Source of the DNA: Pelagadaptatus aseana
GTDB lineage: Bacteria; Pseudomonadota; Gammaproteobacteria; Pseudomonadales; Cellvibrionaceae
Assembly: GCA_040365065.1 (NCBI GenBank)
Contig: BAABNI010000002.1
Location: 186,001 to 250,000, forward strand
Direction: 5' to 3'
Length of the DNA stretch: 64,000 bases
Part shown: positions 41,777 to 51,225 of the stretch, piece by piece
How the letters are laid out: each line of letters starts with the position of its first letter
Numbering within the stretch: position 1 is the stretch's first letter
The notes under the pieces: generated by a model
What the model was told of the DNA's origin: nothing
The model's input: only the letters and a program-made list of their open reading frames with translations
Databases searched by the model: none
Position numbers and translations under genes: made by a program

Positions 41777-44710
41777 TTATAACTCCTGTCGCTGATTTTC
41801 GGGATCGTAAAAAGGCAGCTCGACCACCGTGGCCTCAACCTCCTCGCCACCATCGACGCGGATGGTGATGCTCTTGCCCGGTTGCGAGTCATCGATGCCC
41901 GCAAAGGCCATGCCGATGATCTTCCCGGATGTCGGCGAGAACTCACAGGAGGTCACATTGCCGGTGACATCCGCGCCCTTGAGCACCAGATGCCCTTCCT
42001 CCGGTTTGCGGCTGTTGGCCGGCAGCGTAAAGCCAACCAACTTGCGGCTCTGCGGCTGGTTCATAACGATATCCACCGAGCGGCAGCCCACAAAAAACGG
42101 CTTCTTGCGATTGACCGCCCAACCGAGATCCAGCTCCCCCGGATGGCTCATGCCATCGGTGTCCTGACTGACGATAATGTGTCCCTTCTCCAGGCGCAGC
42201 AAACGCTGGGTTTCCACGCCAAAGGGCTTGATATCAAACTCGGCACCGGCTGCCATCAGCAGATCCCAAAGTGCCTCGCCATAACAGGCCGGCACATGAA
42301 CCTCGTAACCCAATTCGCCGACAAAGCCGACGCGCAGCAGACGTGCAGGAATGTCTTTGACGTGTCCCTCGCGATACGCCAGATAGGGAAAGCCCTCGGT
42401 GCTGAGATCCACATCCTCAACCAGTTTTTCCAGCACCTTGCGCGAATCCGGACCGGCCAGATTCACGGCGGCGTAGGCGGCGGTGACGTTGTAAATATCC
42501 ACATCCAGACGCCACTGGGCATTCCACTTGGTCATGTCGCTGTAGACGCGATCAACACCGCTGGTGGTGGCCGTGACATAAAAGTGATCTTCGGTAATGC
42601 GACAGGCGACACCGTCATCAATCACCACACCGTGCTCATTGGTGAGCACCGCGTAGCGGGTTTTCCCCACCGGCTGTTTGAGAAAGGCAAAGGTGTAGAT
42701 GCGGTTCATAAATTCCGCAGCGTCGGGGCCGCGAATTTCTATCCCGCCCAGAGTACTGACATCAATCAGGCCGACTTTGTTGCGCACATGCTCTGACTCG
42801 CGATGGATGCAGGCGTCGCGTTGATCTGCCGGACCGTAAAAACCCGGTCGCAGCCAGATTCCGGCGGGGATCATGTGGGCGCCGAGCTCAAGATGACGCT
42901 GGTGCATGGCGGTGCGCTTGTAGGGATCAAAAATGCGGCCGGCCACATGCGCCAGCTTCTCCGGCGCAAACGGCGGTCGCGCGGTGGTGACACCGGTTTC
43001 GGTGACGCTGCGATCGGTCACATCGGCCACCAGTCGCGCCGTCGGCAACGCCGAGTGGCGCCCCTGGGAAGGCCCCATACCCACCGTTGAGAAACGCTTG
43101 ACCAACTGTATATCGCGATAGCCCAGGCGGGTGGCATTGACGATATCCCGCGCCTGCAGATCTTCGTCAAAATCGACAAAATCCTTACCCTTGGGGTGAC
43201 TGAAAATTGGCCAGTCAAAATTCACCTTGTCCGCACAGACAATCTCTGCGACCGGGTCGGGACACAACCCAAGATTGTGCAACGCCCTTTGCGCCGCACG
43301 CTCGCCATCGGCCAGTACCCGTTCGAGTTGATGAATGCCATTGACCGATCCGGCAATGTGCAAATGCTCCGGCATGCCCGCCAGACTGAAGGCGGCCTCG
43401 GCATCGTCGTAACTCAGTTGCGCCCCGGCCTGACACAGGAGCTGATAGGCCGGCATATAACCTGCGGACATACACAACAGGTCGCACTCGATGATGTCAC
43501 TGTGGTTCAGATCAACCTGACCTTTGGCCGTAATTTTGCGCACATCAACGCCACGAATGTGGCGATTGCCGGATGTCGCAAAAGCCTCATACACCGTGGA
43601 CTCAAACACCACGCGAACATTGCGCTGCTGCAACTGAGCGGCCAGTTCCGGATACTTTGATTCAGGACAGTGGGATTCAGCGAGTTGCGATTCAGATCGC
43701 ATATCCACCACAGCCGCCACCTCAACGCCTTGATCCATCAGTTCCAGCGCCGCGAGATAACCGTCGTCATTGCCCGTCAGCACAACCGCGCGCTGGCCCG
43801 GTTTGACCGCGTACCATTGCATCAGGCGCAGTGCGGCGCTGCTCATCATGACACCGGGCAGGTCGTTGTTGCGAAATACCGCGTGTTGTTCAAAGGAACC
43901 GGAGGCGACAATGCATTCTTTAGCGCGCACCTTGTACATGCGTTTGCCCTGAATCACCGGCAGATAGTTGTCGGTAAACCAGGCGTTGCAGGCCGCCTCG
44001 GTCAGCACTGTAATCTTGTCGTGGGCCTCAACTTTGGCCAGCAGCTCATCGCGCAGCAACCGGGCCTTTTGCCCCTCGGCATCGAAGCGGTGGTAGGTCA
44101 GGGAACCGCCCAACAGCGGTTGCTCTTCCACCAGCAAGACACTGGCACCGGCATCAGCTGCCTTGAGTGCCGCACTTAAACCCGCAGGTCCACCGCCCAC
44201 AACCACCACATCGTGAAACAGGTATTGTTTGTCGTAATACTCAGGCTTGAAATCGAGATCGATTTTTCCAAGCCCGGCTTTCTTGCGAATGATGCCTTCC
44301 CATTTGTCCCAAATACCCAACGGCTTAAAAAACGAACGGTAGTAGAAGCCCACCGGCATAAAACGACTGAACAATCCCAGAATGGAATCGCGATCATTTT
44401 CTAGTGAGCCACTGTAATTCTGACCTTCCACCTGCATGCCAGAGGTGATGCTCTGACGATCGGCCAGCACATTGGGTTCGCCCCCAAGTTGCACCAGCGT
44501 GTTGGCGTCCTGACCGGCCATGGTCAGCGGTCCGCGGGGACGGTGGTATTTAAAAGAGCGCGACATCAGCCATTGTTGGTTGGCCAGCAAGGCACTGGCA
44601 ATGCTGTCGCCTTCCAAGCCGTTGAACTGCTTGCCCTCAAAACTGAATGACACGGACTTGTCGCGGTTAATCAGCAGCCCCATCGGGGCGGGTAATCTGT
44701 TTTCTGTCAT
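41777..44710 (-). CDS. mgdC: N-methylglutamate dehydrogenase alpha-type subunit (SoxA-like)
   Basis: A 977-residue protein homologous to sarcosine oxidase alpha. It has an N-terminal ferredoxin-like domain (about 1-110, SRSFKYHRPRGPLTMAG), a dinucleotide-binding region (VVVVGGGPAGLSAALKAADAG, about 167-490), and a C-terminal glycine-cleavage T-protein/folate domain (about 590-965, with RVGFVGELGYEVHVP). The T-like domain hands the methyl-derived carbon to tetrahydrofolate, making methylene-THF. The stop of mgdB and the start of mgdC overlap as ATGA. It could be called soxA, but the linked GMA/NMG synthesis genes favour N-methylglutamate as substrate. Confidence 0.85.
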   Translation of the reverse strand: MTENRLPAPMGLLINRDKSVSFSFEGKQFNGLEGDSIASALLANQQWLMSRSFKYHRPRGPLTMAGQDANTLVQLGGEPNVLADRQSITSGMQVEGQNYSGSLENDRDSILGLFSRFMPVGFYYRSFFKPLGIWDKWEGIIRKKAGLGKIDLDFKPEYYDKQYLFHDVVVVGGGPAGLSAALKAADAGASVLLVEEQPLLGGSLTYHRFDAEGQKARLLRDELLAKVEAHDKITVLTEAACNAWFTDNYLPVIQGKRMYKVRAKECIVASGSFEQHAVFRNNDLPGVMMSSAALRLMQWYAVKPGQRAVVLTGNDDGYLAALELMDQGVEVAAVVDMRSESQLAESHCPESKYPELAAQLQQRNVRVVFESTVYEAFATSGNRHIRGVDVRKITAKGQVDLNHSDIIECDLLCMSAGYMPAYQLLCQAGAQLSYDDAEAAFSLAGMPEHLHIAGSVNGIHQLERVLADGERAAQRALHNLGLCPDPVAEIVCADKVNFDWPIFSHPKGKDFVDFDEDLQARDIVNATRLGYRDIQLVKRFSTVGMGPSQGRHSALPTARLVADVTDRSVTETGVTTARPPFAPEKLAHVAGRIFDPYKRTAMHQRHLELGAHMIPAGIWLRPGFYGPADQRDACIHRESEHVRNKVGLIDVSTLGGIEIRGPDAAEFMNRIYTFAFLKQPVGKTRYAVLTNEHGVVIDDGVACRITEDHFYVTATTSGVDRVYSDMTKWNAQWRLDVDIYNVTAAYAAVNLAGPDSRKVLEKLVEDVDLSTEGFPYLAYREGHVKDIPARLLRVGFVGELGYEVHVPACYGEALWDLLMAAGAEFDIKPFGVETQRLLRLEKGHIIVSQDTDGMSHPGELDLGWAVNRKKPFFVGCRSVDIVMNQPQSRKLVGFTLPANSRKPEEGHLVLKGADVTGNVTSCEFSPTSGKIIGMAFAGIDDSQPGKSITIRVDGGEEVEATVVELPFYDPENQRQEL

Positions 44711-45009
44711 GAGGCGGACTCCTGAGCGGGTGGCTTGAATTCAACCCGCTCTTTGAACAGCTCCGATGAATCGTAGGTTTTCAAAATCTCATCCGTGGCG
44801 GTGTGGCGCTCGGCGATAAACCAGTAGCCGGAGGGCGAATGCAACCACCACTCCCTGACCACTCCAATGGCGTTATCGTGATAGAACACATAATCGGCCC
44901 ATTCCCTGTCACTGCAGTGATTGGGATCCGGCATCTCGCGGACTTCACCGCCGTAGGTAAATTCACTGATGTTTCTCGGCCCGTTTAACGGGCAATGCAA
45001 CATTTTCAT
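44707..45009 (-). CDS. mgdB: N-methylglutamate dehydrogenase delta-type subunit (SoxD-like)
   Basis: A 100-residue subunit homologous to SoxD. The N-terminus reads MKMLHCPLNGPRNISEFTYGG. In SoxD this stretch is CPxC and helps bind zinc, but here the second cysteine is replaced (CPLN). A later HCSDREW motif keeps one Cys and one His. The C-terminal half includes RHTATDEILKTYDSS. It is translation-coupled to mgdC. The altered zinc site may be a mark of NMG dehydrogenases as opposed to sarcosine oxidases; that is inference. Confidence 0.82.
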   Translation of the reverse strand: MKMLHCPLNGPRNISEFTYGGEVREMPDPNHCSDREWADYVFYHDNAIGVVREWWLHSPSGYWFIAERHTATDEILKTYDSSELFKERVEFKPPAQESAS

Positions 45010-45029
45010 CTTGGTCTCCCGAGCCTCCG

Positions 45030-46277
45030 TTAATGACTGGCCGCCGTAGCGCCCATCTCATTGACCTGACGGAAGCTGTTGAAGCGATCCATGGCAAAGG
45101 GCTTGATCAACTCCGGCACCTTGCCACCACTGGCCACCAGTTCGGCCATGGTGACACCACAAATGGGCGTGGACTTGAAGCCCCAGGTCCCCCAGCCGGC
45201 ATCCAGGTAATAATTTTCCACAGGACTTAAGCCCATAATGGGGCTGTAATCGGAGGTCATGTCCGTTAAACCGGCCCACTGTCGCATCAAGCGCAGGTTG
45301 GCCATAAACGGAAACAGTTCCACCGCGTGCGCCAGCAGACTTTCTTTCAAATCCAGAGTCGAGCGCGTGTTGTAGAGTGGGTAGGGATCGGAGCCACCAC
45401 CAAACACCAATTCGCCCCGGCCAGTCTGCTGCACATAACAATGCAGCGCCGGCGAGCTCACCAGCGGATCAAGGAAGGGTTTAACGGGTTGGGTGACCAT
45501 CGCCTGCAGCGGGTAGGACAGAATCGGCATTTTAAAACCGGCCTTGGCCGCCAGCAGCGAACTGTGACCGGCAACTGCCTGCACCACACAGCCGCAATTG
45601 ACCTTGCCGCGATTGGTGTTAACCGCGGTAACCCGGCCATTGTCTACCACCACATCGGTCACTTCCGTTAACTGATGCAATTCCACACCGCGCTGGGTCG
45701 CCCCCTTGGCATAACCCCAGGCCACGGCATCGTGGCGTGCGGTGGCGCCGTCCATATGCCACAGGCCGGCCAGCACCGGCAGGTGCCCCGGATTCATGTT
45801 CAGGGTTGGCACCAGTTCGCGAATCTGCTGCGGGTCGATCAGTTCGGTTTTGCCGCCGTAGTGCTTGTTAATTTCCGCGCGCTGGCGGAAACCCCGAATG
45901 GCCGCATCGGTGTGAGCCAGTGTCAATTGGCCACGCTTGGAATACATGATGTTGAAATCGAATTCGTTGGATAACCCCTGGAACAATTTCAACGATTCGG
46001 TGTAAAACTTCACACCTTCCGGCGTTAAATAATTGGAGCGGATGACCGCGGTATTACGCGCGGTATTACCGCCACCCAGATAGCCTTTTTCCAACACCGC
46101 GACATTGGTAATGCCATGATACTTGGCCAGATAGTAGGCGGTTGCCACGCCGTGGCCGCCACCTCCAATGATCACCACATCGTAGCCGGACTTGAGATCA
46201 CCGGGAGGTGGCAGGTCCGCGTATTGTTCAAATGGATAGTCTTTGTTGAGACCATACTTCAGTAGTGAGAAAGGCAT
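45030..46277 (-). CDS. mgdA: N-methylglutamate dehydrogenase beta-type subunit (SoxB-like)
   Basis: A 415-residue flavoprotein of the DAO/sarcosine oxidase beta family. It has an FAD fold at about 32 (YDVVIIGGGGHGVATAYYLA) and the histidine of ATARHDAVAW (about 182), which in sarcosine oxidase beta carries covalent FMN. It is the catalytic subunit that oxidises the N-methyl group. The substrate is taken as N-methylglutamate from operon context. It is first of the mgdABCD set, 20 bp before mgdB and 60 bp after folD. Confidence 0.86.
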   Translation of the reverse strand: MPFSLLKYGLNKDYPFEQYADLPPPGDLKSGYDVVIIGGGGHGVATAYYLAKYHGITNVAVLEKGYLGGGNTARNTAVIRSNYLTPEGVKFYTESLKLFQGLSNEFDFNIMYSKRGQLTLAHTDAAIRGFRQRAEINKHYGGKTELIDPQQIRELVPTLNMNPGHLPVLAGLWHMDGATARHDAVAWGYAKGATQRGVELHQLTEVTDVVVDNGRVTAVNTNRGKVNCGCVVQAVAGHSSLLAAKAGFKMPILSYPLQAMVTQPVKPFLDPLVSSPALHCYVQQTGRGELVFGGGSDPYPLYNTRSTLDLKESLLAHAVELFPFMANLRLMRQWAGLTDMTSDYSPIMGLSPVENYYLDAGWGTWGFKSTPICGVTMAELVASGGKVPELIKPFAMDRFNSFRQVNEMGATAASH

Positions 46278-46337
46278 TGCCCCTCCTTAATCTAAGAACC
46301 GCTTGGCTTATATGACGTTTAAGACTGTCGTTGCTTT

Positions 46338-47204
46338 TTAGGACTTTGCCATCAAACCACGAGCTGCTGTCAGGGTGTTCTTCATCAGGCAGGCAATGGT
46401 CATGGGACCGACACCACCAGGCACCGGCGTTATCGCGCTGGCCACCGGCTCGACAGCCGCAAAATCCACGTCGCCCACCAGCTTGCGCTTGCCGTCTCGC
46501 TCAATGGCGTTGATGCCCACATCAATGACAATGGCACCGGGCTTAATCCAATCGGCTTTAACAAACTCCGGCCGGCCAATGGCCGCCACCACAATGTCAG
46601 CCCGGGAGCAGATCTCTTCGATATCACGGGTGCGCGAGTGCACCACCGTCACCGTGCAGTTGGCCTGCATCAGCAGTGCGGCCATGGGTTTGCCAACAAT
46701 ATTTGAACGGCCAATCACCACCGCGTTTTTGCCACTGAGATCGGCGCAAACCTGCTTCAACATGATCATGCAGCCCAGTGGCGTGCAGGGAATCAGGCTG
46801 GCATCACCACAGGCCAGAGCTCCGACATTGAGGGGGTGGAAACCATCCACATCCTTATCGGCGGCTATGGCGGCAATCACTTCCTCTTCATTGAGATGCT
46901 CCGGCAGAGGCAGTTGCACCAGAATACCGTGCACCTCAGGGTCATTATTGAGGTCATCGATCAACCGATTCAGCGTCTGCTGGGAGCAGTCCGCCGGCAA
47001 CCGGTGTTCAATGGACTTCATGCCGACCTCGTTGGCACGTTTGACCTTGTTGCGAACATAGACGTGACTGGCGGGATCCTCCCCCACCAGCACCACAGCC
47101 AGACCCGGCACTGTGTCATATTGCTGTTTGAAGTCGGCCACTTCGGAGGCGACCTCGTCAATCACCTGTTGCGATATCTGCTTGCCATCAATCAAGTCAG
47201 CCAT
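46338..47204 (-). CDS. folD: Methylene-THF dehydrogenase / methenyl-THF cyclohydrolase FolD
   Basis: A 288-residue bifunctional enzyme. The motifs YVRNKVKRANEVGM, the catalytic-site LPLPEHLNEE and the NADP-binding GRSNIVGKPMAALL are intact, as is the C-terminal PVPGGVGPMTIACL signature. It oxidises methylene-THF and opens methenyl-THF to 10-formyl-THF. Placed between purU and mgdA, it takes the product of NMG dehydrogenase directly. Another housekeeping folD may exist elsewhere; not seen here. Confidence 0.95.
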   Translation of the reverse strand: MADLIDGKQISQQVIDEVASEVADFKQQYDTVPGLAVVLVGEDPASHVYVRNKVKRANEVGMKSIEHRLPADCSQQTLNRLIDDLNNDPEVHGILVQLPLPEHLNEEEVIAAIAADKDVDGFHPLNVGALACGDASLIPCTPLGCMIMLKQVCADLSGKNAVVIGRSNIVGKPMAALLMQANCTVTVVHSRTRDIEEICSRADIVVAAIGRPEFVKADWIKPGAIVIDVGINAIERDGKRKLVGDVDFAAVEPVASAITPVPGGVGPMTIACLMKNTLTAARGLMAKS

Positions 47205-47215
47205 GACGACAATTC

Positions 47216-48085
47216 CTATTTAAAGACCACGGTTTTGTTGCCATCGAGAAACACCCGATGCTCAACGTGCAGCTTGACGGCCTTGGCCAGGGCGACGGTT
47301 TCCGTATCGCGACCAACCGCCACCAGTGCCTCGGCGCTGTAGGTGTGATCCACCGGCTGAACGGCCTGTTCGATAATCGGGCCTTCGTCCAGATCGGAAG
47401 TCACATAGTGAGAGGTGGCGCCAATCAGTTTTACGCCGCGCTCATGCGCCTGATGGTAGGGCTTGGCGCCCTTGAAGCCGGGCAAAAACGAGTGGTGAAT
47501 ATTGATAGCCCGACCGCTGAGCTCGGCACAGAGACTGTCAGACAGGATTTGCATATAGCGCGCCAGCACCACCAACTCGGTACCGGTCTCCCTGACGATT
47601 TCAAGCAGGGCATTTTCCTGCTCGCGCTTGTTCTCTTTGGTCACCGGCAGGTGCACAAAGCGAATGCCTTCGCGCTCCGCCATAGGCCGCAGGTCTTTGT
47701 GATTGGAGACGATGGCGGTTACTTCCATATTGATCTCCCCCTTGTGCAGGCGATACATCAGATCATCCAGGCAGTGATCGAACTTGCTGACCATGATCAA
47801 TACTTTGGTCGGCTGACTGGCACTGACCAGTTGCCAGGCCATATCGAATTGCTCGGCAATCGTCGCAAATTCGCCCTGCAAATCGCCCTGACCATAACCG
47901 CCACTTTCCACATGAAAGCGACAGCGGGTAAAAAACGTTTTGCTGTCCGGGTCATCGTACTGACTCATTTCACTGATATAGCAGCCGCGCTCAGCCAGAA
48001 ACGTGGTAATGGCGGCGACAATGCCACCGCGAGCCGGACAACTTACTTTTAAAATAAACTCTTCTTTGACAGTTTCGCTGGTCAT
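47216..48085 (-). CDS. purU: Formyltetrahydrofolate deformylase (paralogue 2, C1 operon)
   Basis: A 289-residue paralogue of the PurU at 38913, with an ACT domain (about 10-95) and a hydrolase domain bearing NIHHSFLPGFKGAKPYHQA and DLDEGPIIEQ. The ATG giving MTSETVKEEF is chosen because GAGGG precedes it and earlier starts add an unconserved 35-residue leader. It lies 11 bp before folD. Together they turn methylene-THF into formate and free THF, so the THF acceptor of NMG dehydrogenase is recycled. Formate would need a dehydrogenase not in this window. Confidence 0.94.
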   Translation of the reverse strand: MTSETVKEEFILKVSCPARGGIVAAITTFLAERGCYISEMSQYDDPDSKTFFTRCRFHVESGGYGQGDLQGEFATIAEQFDMAWQLVSASQPTKVLIMVSKFDHCLDDLMYRLHKGEINMEVTAIVSNHKDLRPMAEREGIRFVHLPVTKENKREQENALLEIVRETGTELVVLARYMQILSDSLCAELSGRAINIHHSFLPGFKGAKPYHQAHERGVKLIGATSHYVTSDLDEGPIIEQAVQPVDHTYSAEALVAVGRDTETVALAKAVKLHVEHRVFLDGNKTVVFK

Positions 48086-48226
48086 AACATCAGCCCTCGC
48101 AAGAGCCCCCTGTTTTTGCAGATGGTTTATGTTGTGAAACCCCCGCCCCGTTTTCTCCAGACGCAGGGATCCGGTCGGGGTGCTCAACACCCCGAGTCAT
48201 TTCAGTCATTCACGTTTGTGTTTGTC

Positions 48227-49555
48227 TTAAAACTTCTGGCCGGGAATCCAGGAAGTTCCAGCGAGCGGCACGCGAGCCATGGCCGCCGATTCAACCGTCA
48301 GCGCCACCAGATCTTCCGGCTCCAGATTGCGCAAGTCGTTTTTGCCACAGGCGCGCGCCAGAGTCTGGGCTTCCAGAGTCAGCACATTCAGATAGTTGGC
48401 CAGACGGCGACCACCGTCTTCCGGATCCAGTCGTTTCATCAACTCTGGATCCTGGGTAGAAATACCCGCGGGGTCTTTGCCCTCGTGGTAGTCGTCATAG
48501 AAACCCGCTGCCGAACCGATCTTTTTGAACTCCTCGTCGTACATCGGGTGGTTACACCCCAGAGCCACCAGAGCCGCGGTGCCAATGGCAACCGCATCGG
48601 CACCCAGCGCCATGCACTTGGCCACGTCAGCGCCATTGCGAATACCGCCGGAGACAATTAGTTGTACCTTGCGGTGCATGCCCATTTCCTGCAGCGCCTG
48701 AACGGCCTGAGGAATGGCGGCCAGTGTTGGAATACCCACATGTTCGATAAACACATCCTGGGTCGCCGCAGTGCCCCCCTGCATGCCGTCAACCACCACC
48801 ACATCGGCACCGGCTTTGACCGCCAGTTTGACGTCGTAGTAGGTACGGGTTGCACCTACCTTGATGTAGATGGGCACCTGCCAGTCGGTAATTTCACGCA
48901 GCTCCTGAATCTTGATGGCCAGATCATCGGGGCCGGTCCAATCGGGGTGGCGACAGGCAGAACGTTGATCCACGCCCTTGGGCAAGGTACGCATCTGCGC
49001 CACACGGTCGGTAATTTTTTGTCCCAACAGCATGCCACCGCCGCCGGGCTTGGCACCCTGCCCCAACACCACCTCAATGGCGTCAGCCTTGCGCAGATCG
49101 TCCGGGTTCATGCCGTAACGCGACGGCAAATACTGATACACCAGTTTGCTGGATTGGCCGCGCTCTTCGGGCGTCATGCCACCGTCGCCAGTGGTGGTTG
49201 AAGTACCCATGATGGAGGCACCGCGCCCCAGAGCTTCCTTGGCGTTGGCCGACAGCGCACCGAAGCTCATTCCGGCGATGGTGACCGGGATATCCAGCTC
49301 GATGGGTTTCTTGGCAAAACGGGTGCCCAGAGTTACCGAGGTATTGCACTTCTCGCGGTAACCTTCCAGCGGGTAGCGGGACATGCTGGCACCAAGAAAC
49401 AGCAGGTCGTCAAAATGTGGCAGCGGGCGCTTGGCGCCAAAACCGCGAATGTCATAGATACCGGTCTCGGAGGCACGGCGGATCTCGGCCATGGTAATAC
49501 GATCAAACGTTGCCGACTCGCGCAGACCATTTTTTACATTAATATCATCACTCAT
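48227..49555 (-). CDS. mgsC: N-methylglutamate synthase subunit C (FMN-binding glutamate-synthase-like)
   Basis: A 442-residue homologue of the FMN barrel of glutamate synthase (GltB domain 2), like GlxD. Visible are IDLE-type beta/alpha-barrel strands, GMSFGALSANAKEALGRGA, GQGAKPGGGGMLLGQKI and VVVDGMQGGTAA near the flavin site. The chosen ATG (MSDDINV) has GAGGA 8 bp upstream; an earlier start adds eight residues. With mgsA and mgsB it forms the three-part N-methylglutamate synthase, which moves the methylamino group from gamma-glutamylmethylamide to 2-oxoglutarate. Confidence 0.86.
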   Translation of the reverse strand: MSDDINVKNGLRESATFDRITMAEIRRASETGIYDIRGFGAKRPLPHFDDLLFLGASMSRYPLEGYREKCNTSVTLGTRFAKKPIELDIPVTIAGMSFGALSANAKEALGRGASIMGTSTTTGDGGMTPEERGQSSKLVYQYLPSRYGMNPDDLRKADAIEVVLGQGAKPGGGGMLLGQKITDRVAQMRTLPKGVDQRSACRHPDWTGPDDLAIKIQELREITDWQVPIYIKVGATRTYYDVKLAVKAGADVVVVDGMQGGTAATQDVFIEHVGIPTLAAIPQAVQALQEMGMHRKVQLIVSGGIRNGADVAKCMALGADAVAIGTAALVALGCNHPMYDEEFKKIGSAAGFYDDYHEGKDPAGISTQDPELMKRLDPEDGGRRLANYLNVLTLEAQTLARACGKNDLRNLEPEDLVALTVESAAMARVPLAGTSWIPGQKF

Positions 49556-49581
49556 TGTTCTGTCCTCAAGATTCAGCAAAG

Positions 49582-50265
49582 TTAGTACGCGGACGCGTTG
49601 TCGACTTTGAAGTTGTACAACTGGCGACCGGAGCCATAGCGTTTGAAGGCCTTGGGATCTTCATCAACACCCGCGCGGTTGAGCAACTCGGCCAGTTCGT
49701 CGAGATGTTCCTGACGCATTTCTTTTTCAATGCAGTCGGCACCCAGAGACTTAACGCTGCCTTTGACATAAATTTTTACTTCGTAGAGCGAATCACCCAG
49801 GGCATCGCCGGCGTCACCGCACACCACCAGATTACCGGCCTGTCCCATAAAGCAACTCATGTGGCCCACATCGCCCTTTACAACGATGTCGACACCCTTC
49901 ATGGAAATACCGCAGCGCGCAGCGGCGTTACCCTCAACCACCAGTAAGCCGCCGTGGGCCGTGGCACCGGCCGCCTGGGAGGCATCGCCTTTGACGCGAA
50001 CCGTACCGGACATCATGTTTTCGGCGACACCCTGACCCACATTGCCGTGCACGGTGACATGGGCTTTTTTATTCATACCGGCACAGAAGTATCCGGCGTG
50101 GCCTTTGATATCCACGGACAGATTCTGATCCAGACCACAGGCAATATTGTGCTGTCCCTTGGGCTCCAGTACTTCCCACTCGCGCTCGGTACACTCGCCC
50201 GCCTGATCGTGCAGTGCCTGGTTCAGATCGCGTACGCTTTGCTGTTCTAAATTGATCGTCTTCAT
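49582..50265 (-). CDS. mgsB: N-methylglutamate synthase subunit B (GXGXG domain)
   Basis: A 227-residue protein made of the GXGXG right-handed helix of glutamate synthase (GltB domain 3), like GlxC. It has repeated turns such as GHAGYFCAGMNKKAHVTVHG and VEGNAAARCGISMKGVD. It lies between mgsA and mgsC with short gaps. In glutamate synthase this domain is structural and lines the ammonia tunnel; here it would guide the methylamine group. Confidence 0.87.
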   Translation of the reverse strand: MKTINLEQQSVRDLNQALHDQAGECTEREWEVLEPKGQHNIACGLDQNLSVDIKGHAGYFCAGMNKKAHVTVHGNVGQGVAENMMSGTVRVKGDASQAAGATAHGGLLVVEGNAAARCGISMKGVDIVVKGDVGHMSCFMGQAGNLVVCGDAGDALGDSLYEVKIYVKGSVKSLGADCIEKEMRQEHLDELAELLNRAGVDEDPKAFKRYGSGRQLYNFKVDNASAY

Positions 50266-50286
50266 TTCTTAATCCTCAACTGACTC

Positions 50287-51189
50287 TTACTGATCGCGTT
50301 CCCAGACATAAATGGTGGCCGGTTCCGGCTCCCACACTTTGGCATTCTCAATGCCCGGCAGGGTTGTCAGCGCCTGATACTCGGAAGCCATCGCAACGTA
50401 ATCGTCGGTTTCAGCCAGCACCGCGGGTTTACAGGCAATCGGATCGCGCACCACGGCAAAGCCGTTGCGGGTACCGATGGTCAGGGTGTAAAAACCGTCA
50501 AAATTTTCTAGGCCGCTTTCAAGCGCCTCATTCAGGCTATCGCCCTCTTGCAGACGCCAGGTGAGGTAACCCGCCGCCACTTCCGTATCGTTTTCGGTTT
50601 CGAATTGAATGCCACAGCGTTTTAACTCTTCGCGCATGCGGTTGTGATTGGAGAAAGAACCGTTGTGCACCAGACACAGATCTTCGCCGGTAGAGAAAGG
50701 GTGGGAGCCTTCCATGGTCACGGCCGATTCGGTCGCCATGCGGGTGTGGCCAATAATGTGACTGCCTTTCATGCCGGGCAGATTGAAACGCTCGGCAATG
50801 CTCTCCGGCAAGCCCACTTCTTTCAGAATTTCGATGGATCGCCCCGCACTCAGTACCAGCACCTCAGGGGCAATCTCCGCCACAGCGGATGAAGCCAGAT
50901 CGGCTACAGCGGCCACTTTGAATACCGCTACCTTGTTATTCTGGAACCAGTCGATACTGCAACCCAGAGCATCACCCAGCTTTGCCGCCAGAGTTGCCCA
51001 GTCGTAAGACTCATCACTGTGACGCAGGGTTAATTTGGTTTCCCCCTCAGCCACTTCATCGCCGTAAATTGCGAAACCTGCACTGTCGGGACCGCGATCC
51101 GTCATGGCAATCAACATGGGGGCAAACAGCTCACCCAACTGATTTTCCAGCGCCTTATTTTTCAAATAAAGGCCTACAATTCCACACAT
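50287..51189 (-). CDS. mgsA: N-methylglutamate synthase subunit A (class II glutamine amidotransferase)
   Basis: A 300-residue Ntn-hydrolase starting MCGIVGLY, so Cys2 becomes the N-terminal nucleophile. Amidotransferase landmarks include GHTRMATESAVTMEGSHPF and LVHNGSFSNHN. It resembles GlxB and the GltB amidotransferase domain. It should release methylamine from gamma-glutamylmethylamide for transfer inside MgsABC. It follows gmaS by 36 bp. Confidence 0.88.
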   Translation of the reverse strand: MCGIVGLYLKNKALENQLGELFAPMLIAMTDRGPDSAGFAIYGDEVAEGETKLTLRHSDESYDWATLAAKLGDALGCSIDWFQNNKVAVFKVAAVADLASSAVAEIAPEVLVLSAGRSIEILKEVGLPESIAERFNLPGMKGSHIIGHTRMATESAVTMEGSHPFSTGEDLCLVHNGSFSNHNRMREELKRCGIQFETENDTEVAAGYLTWRLQEGDSLNEALESGLENFDGFYTLTIGTRNGFAVVRDPIACKPAVLAETDDYVAMASEYQALTTLPGIENAKVWEPEPATIYVWERDQ

Positions 51190-51225
51190 AAAAACCTCTC
51201 AGTATGCTTTGATAATTACTAATTC

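Noticed and set aside
41882..42796. A 304-codon open frame antisense to mgdC
   Set aside because: Lies wholly within the conserved alpha-subunit gene and matches nothing.
41094..46277. Naming the four-subunit set as sarcosine oxidase soxBDAG
   Set aside because: Homology would allow it, but gmaS and mgsABC lie in the same operon and there is no glyA, glycine betaine or choline demethylation gene nearby; N-methylglutamate dehydrogenase fits better.
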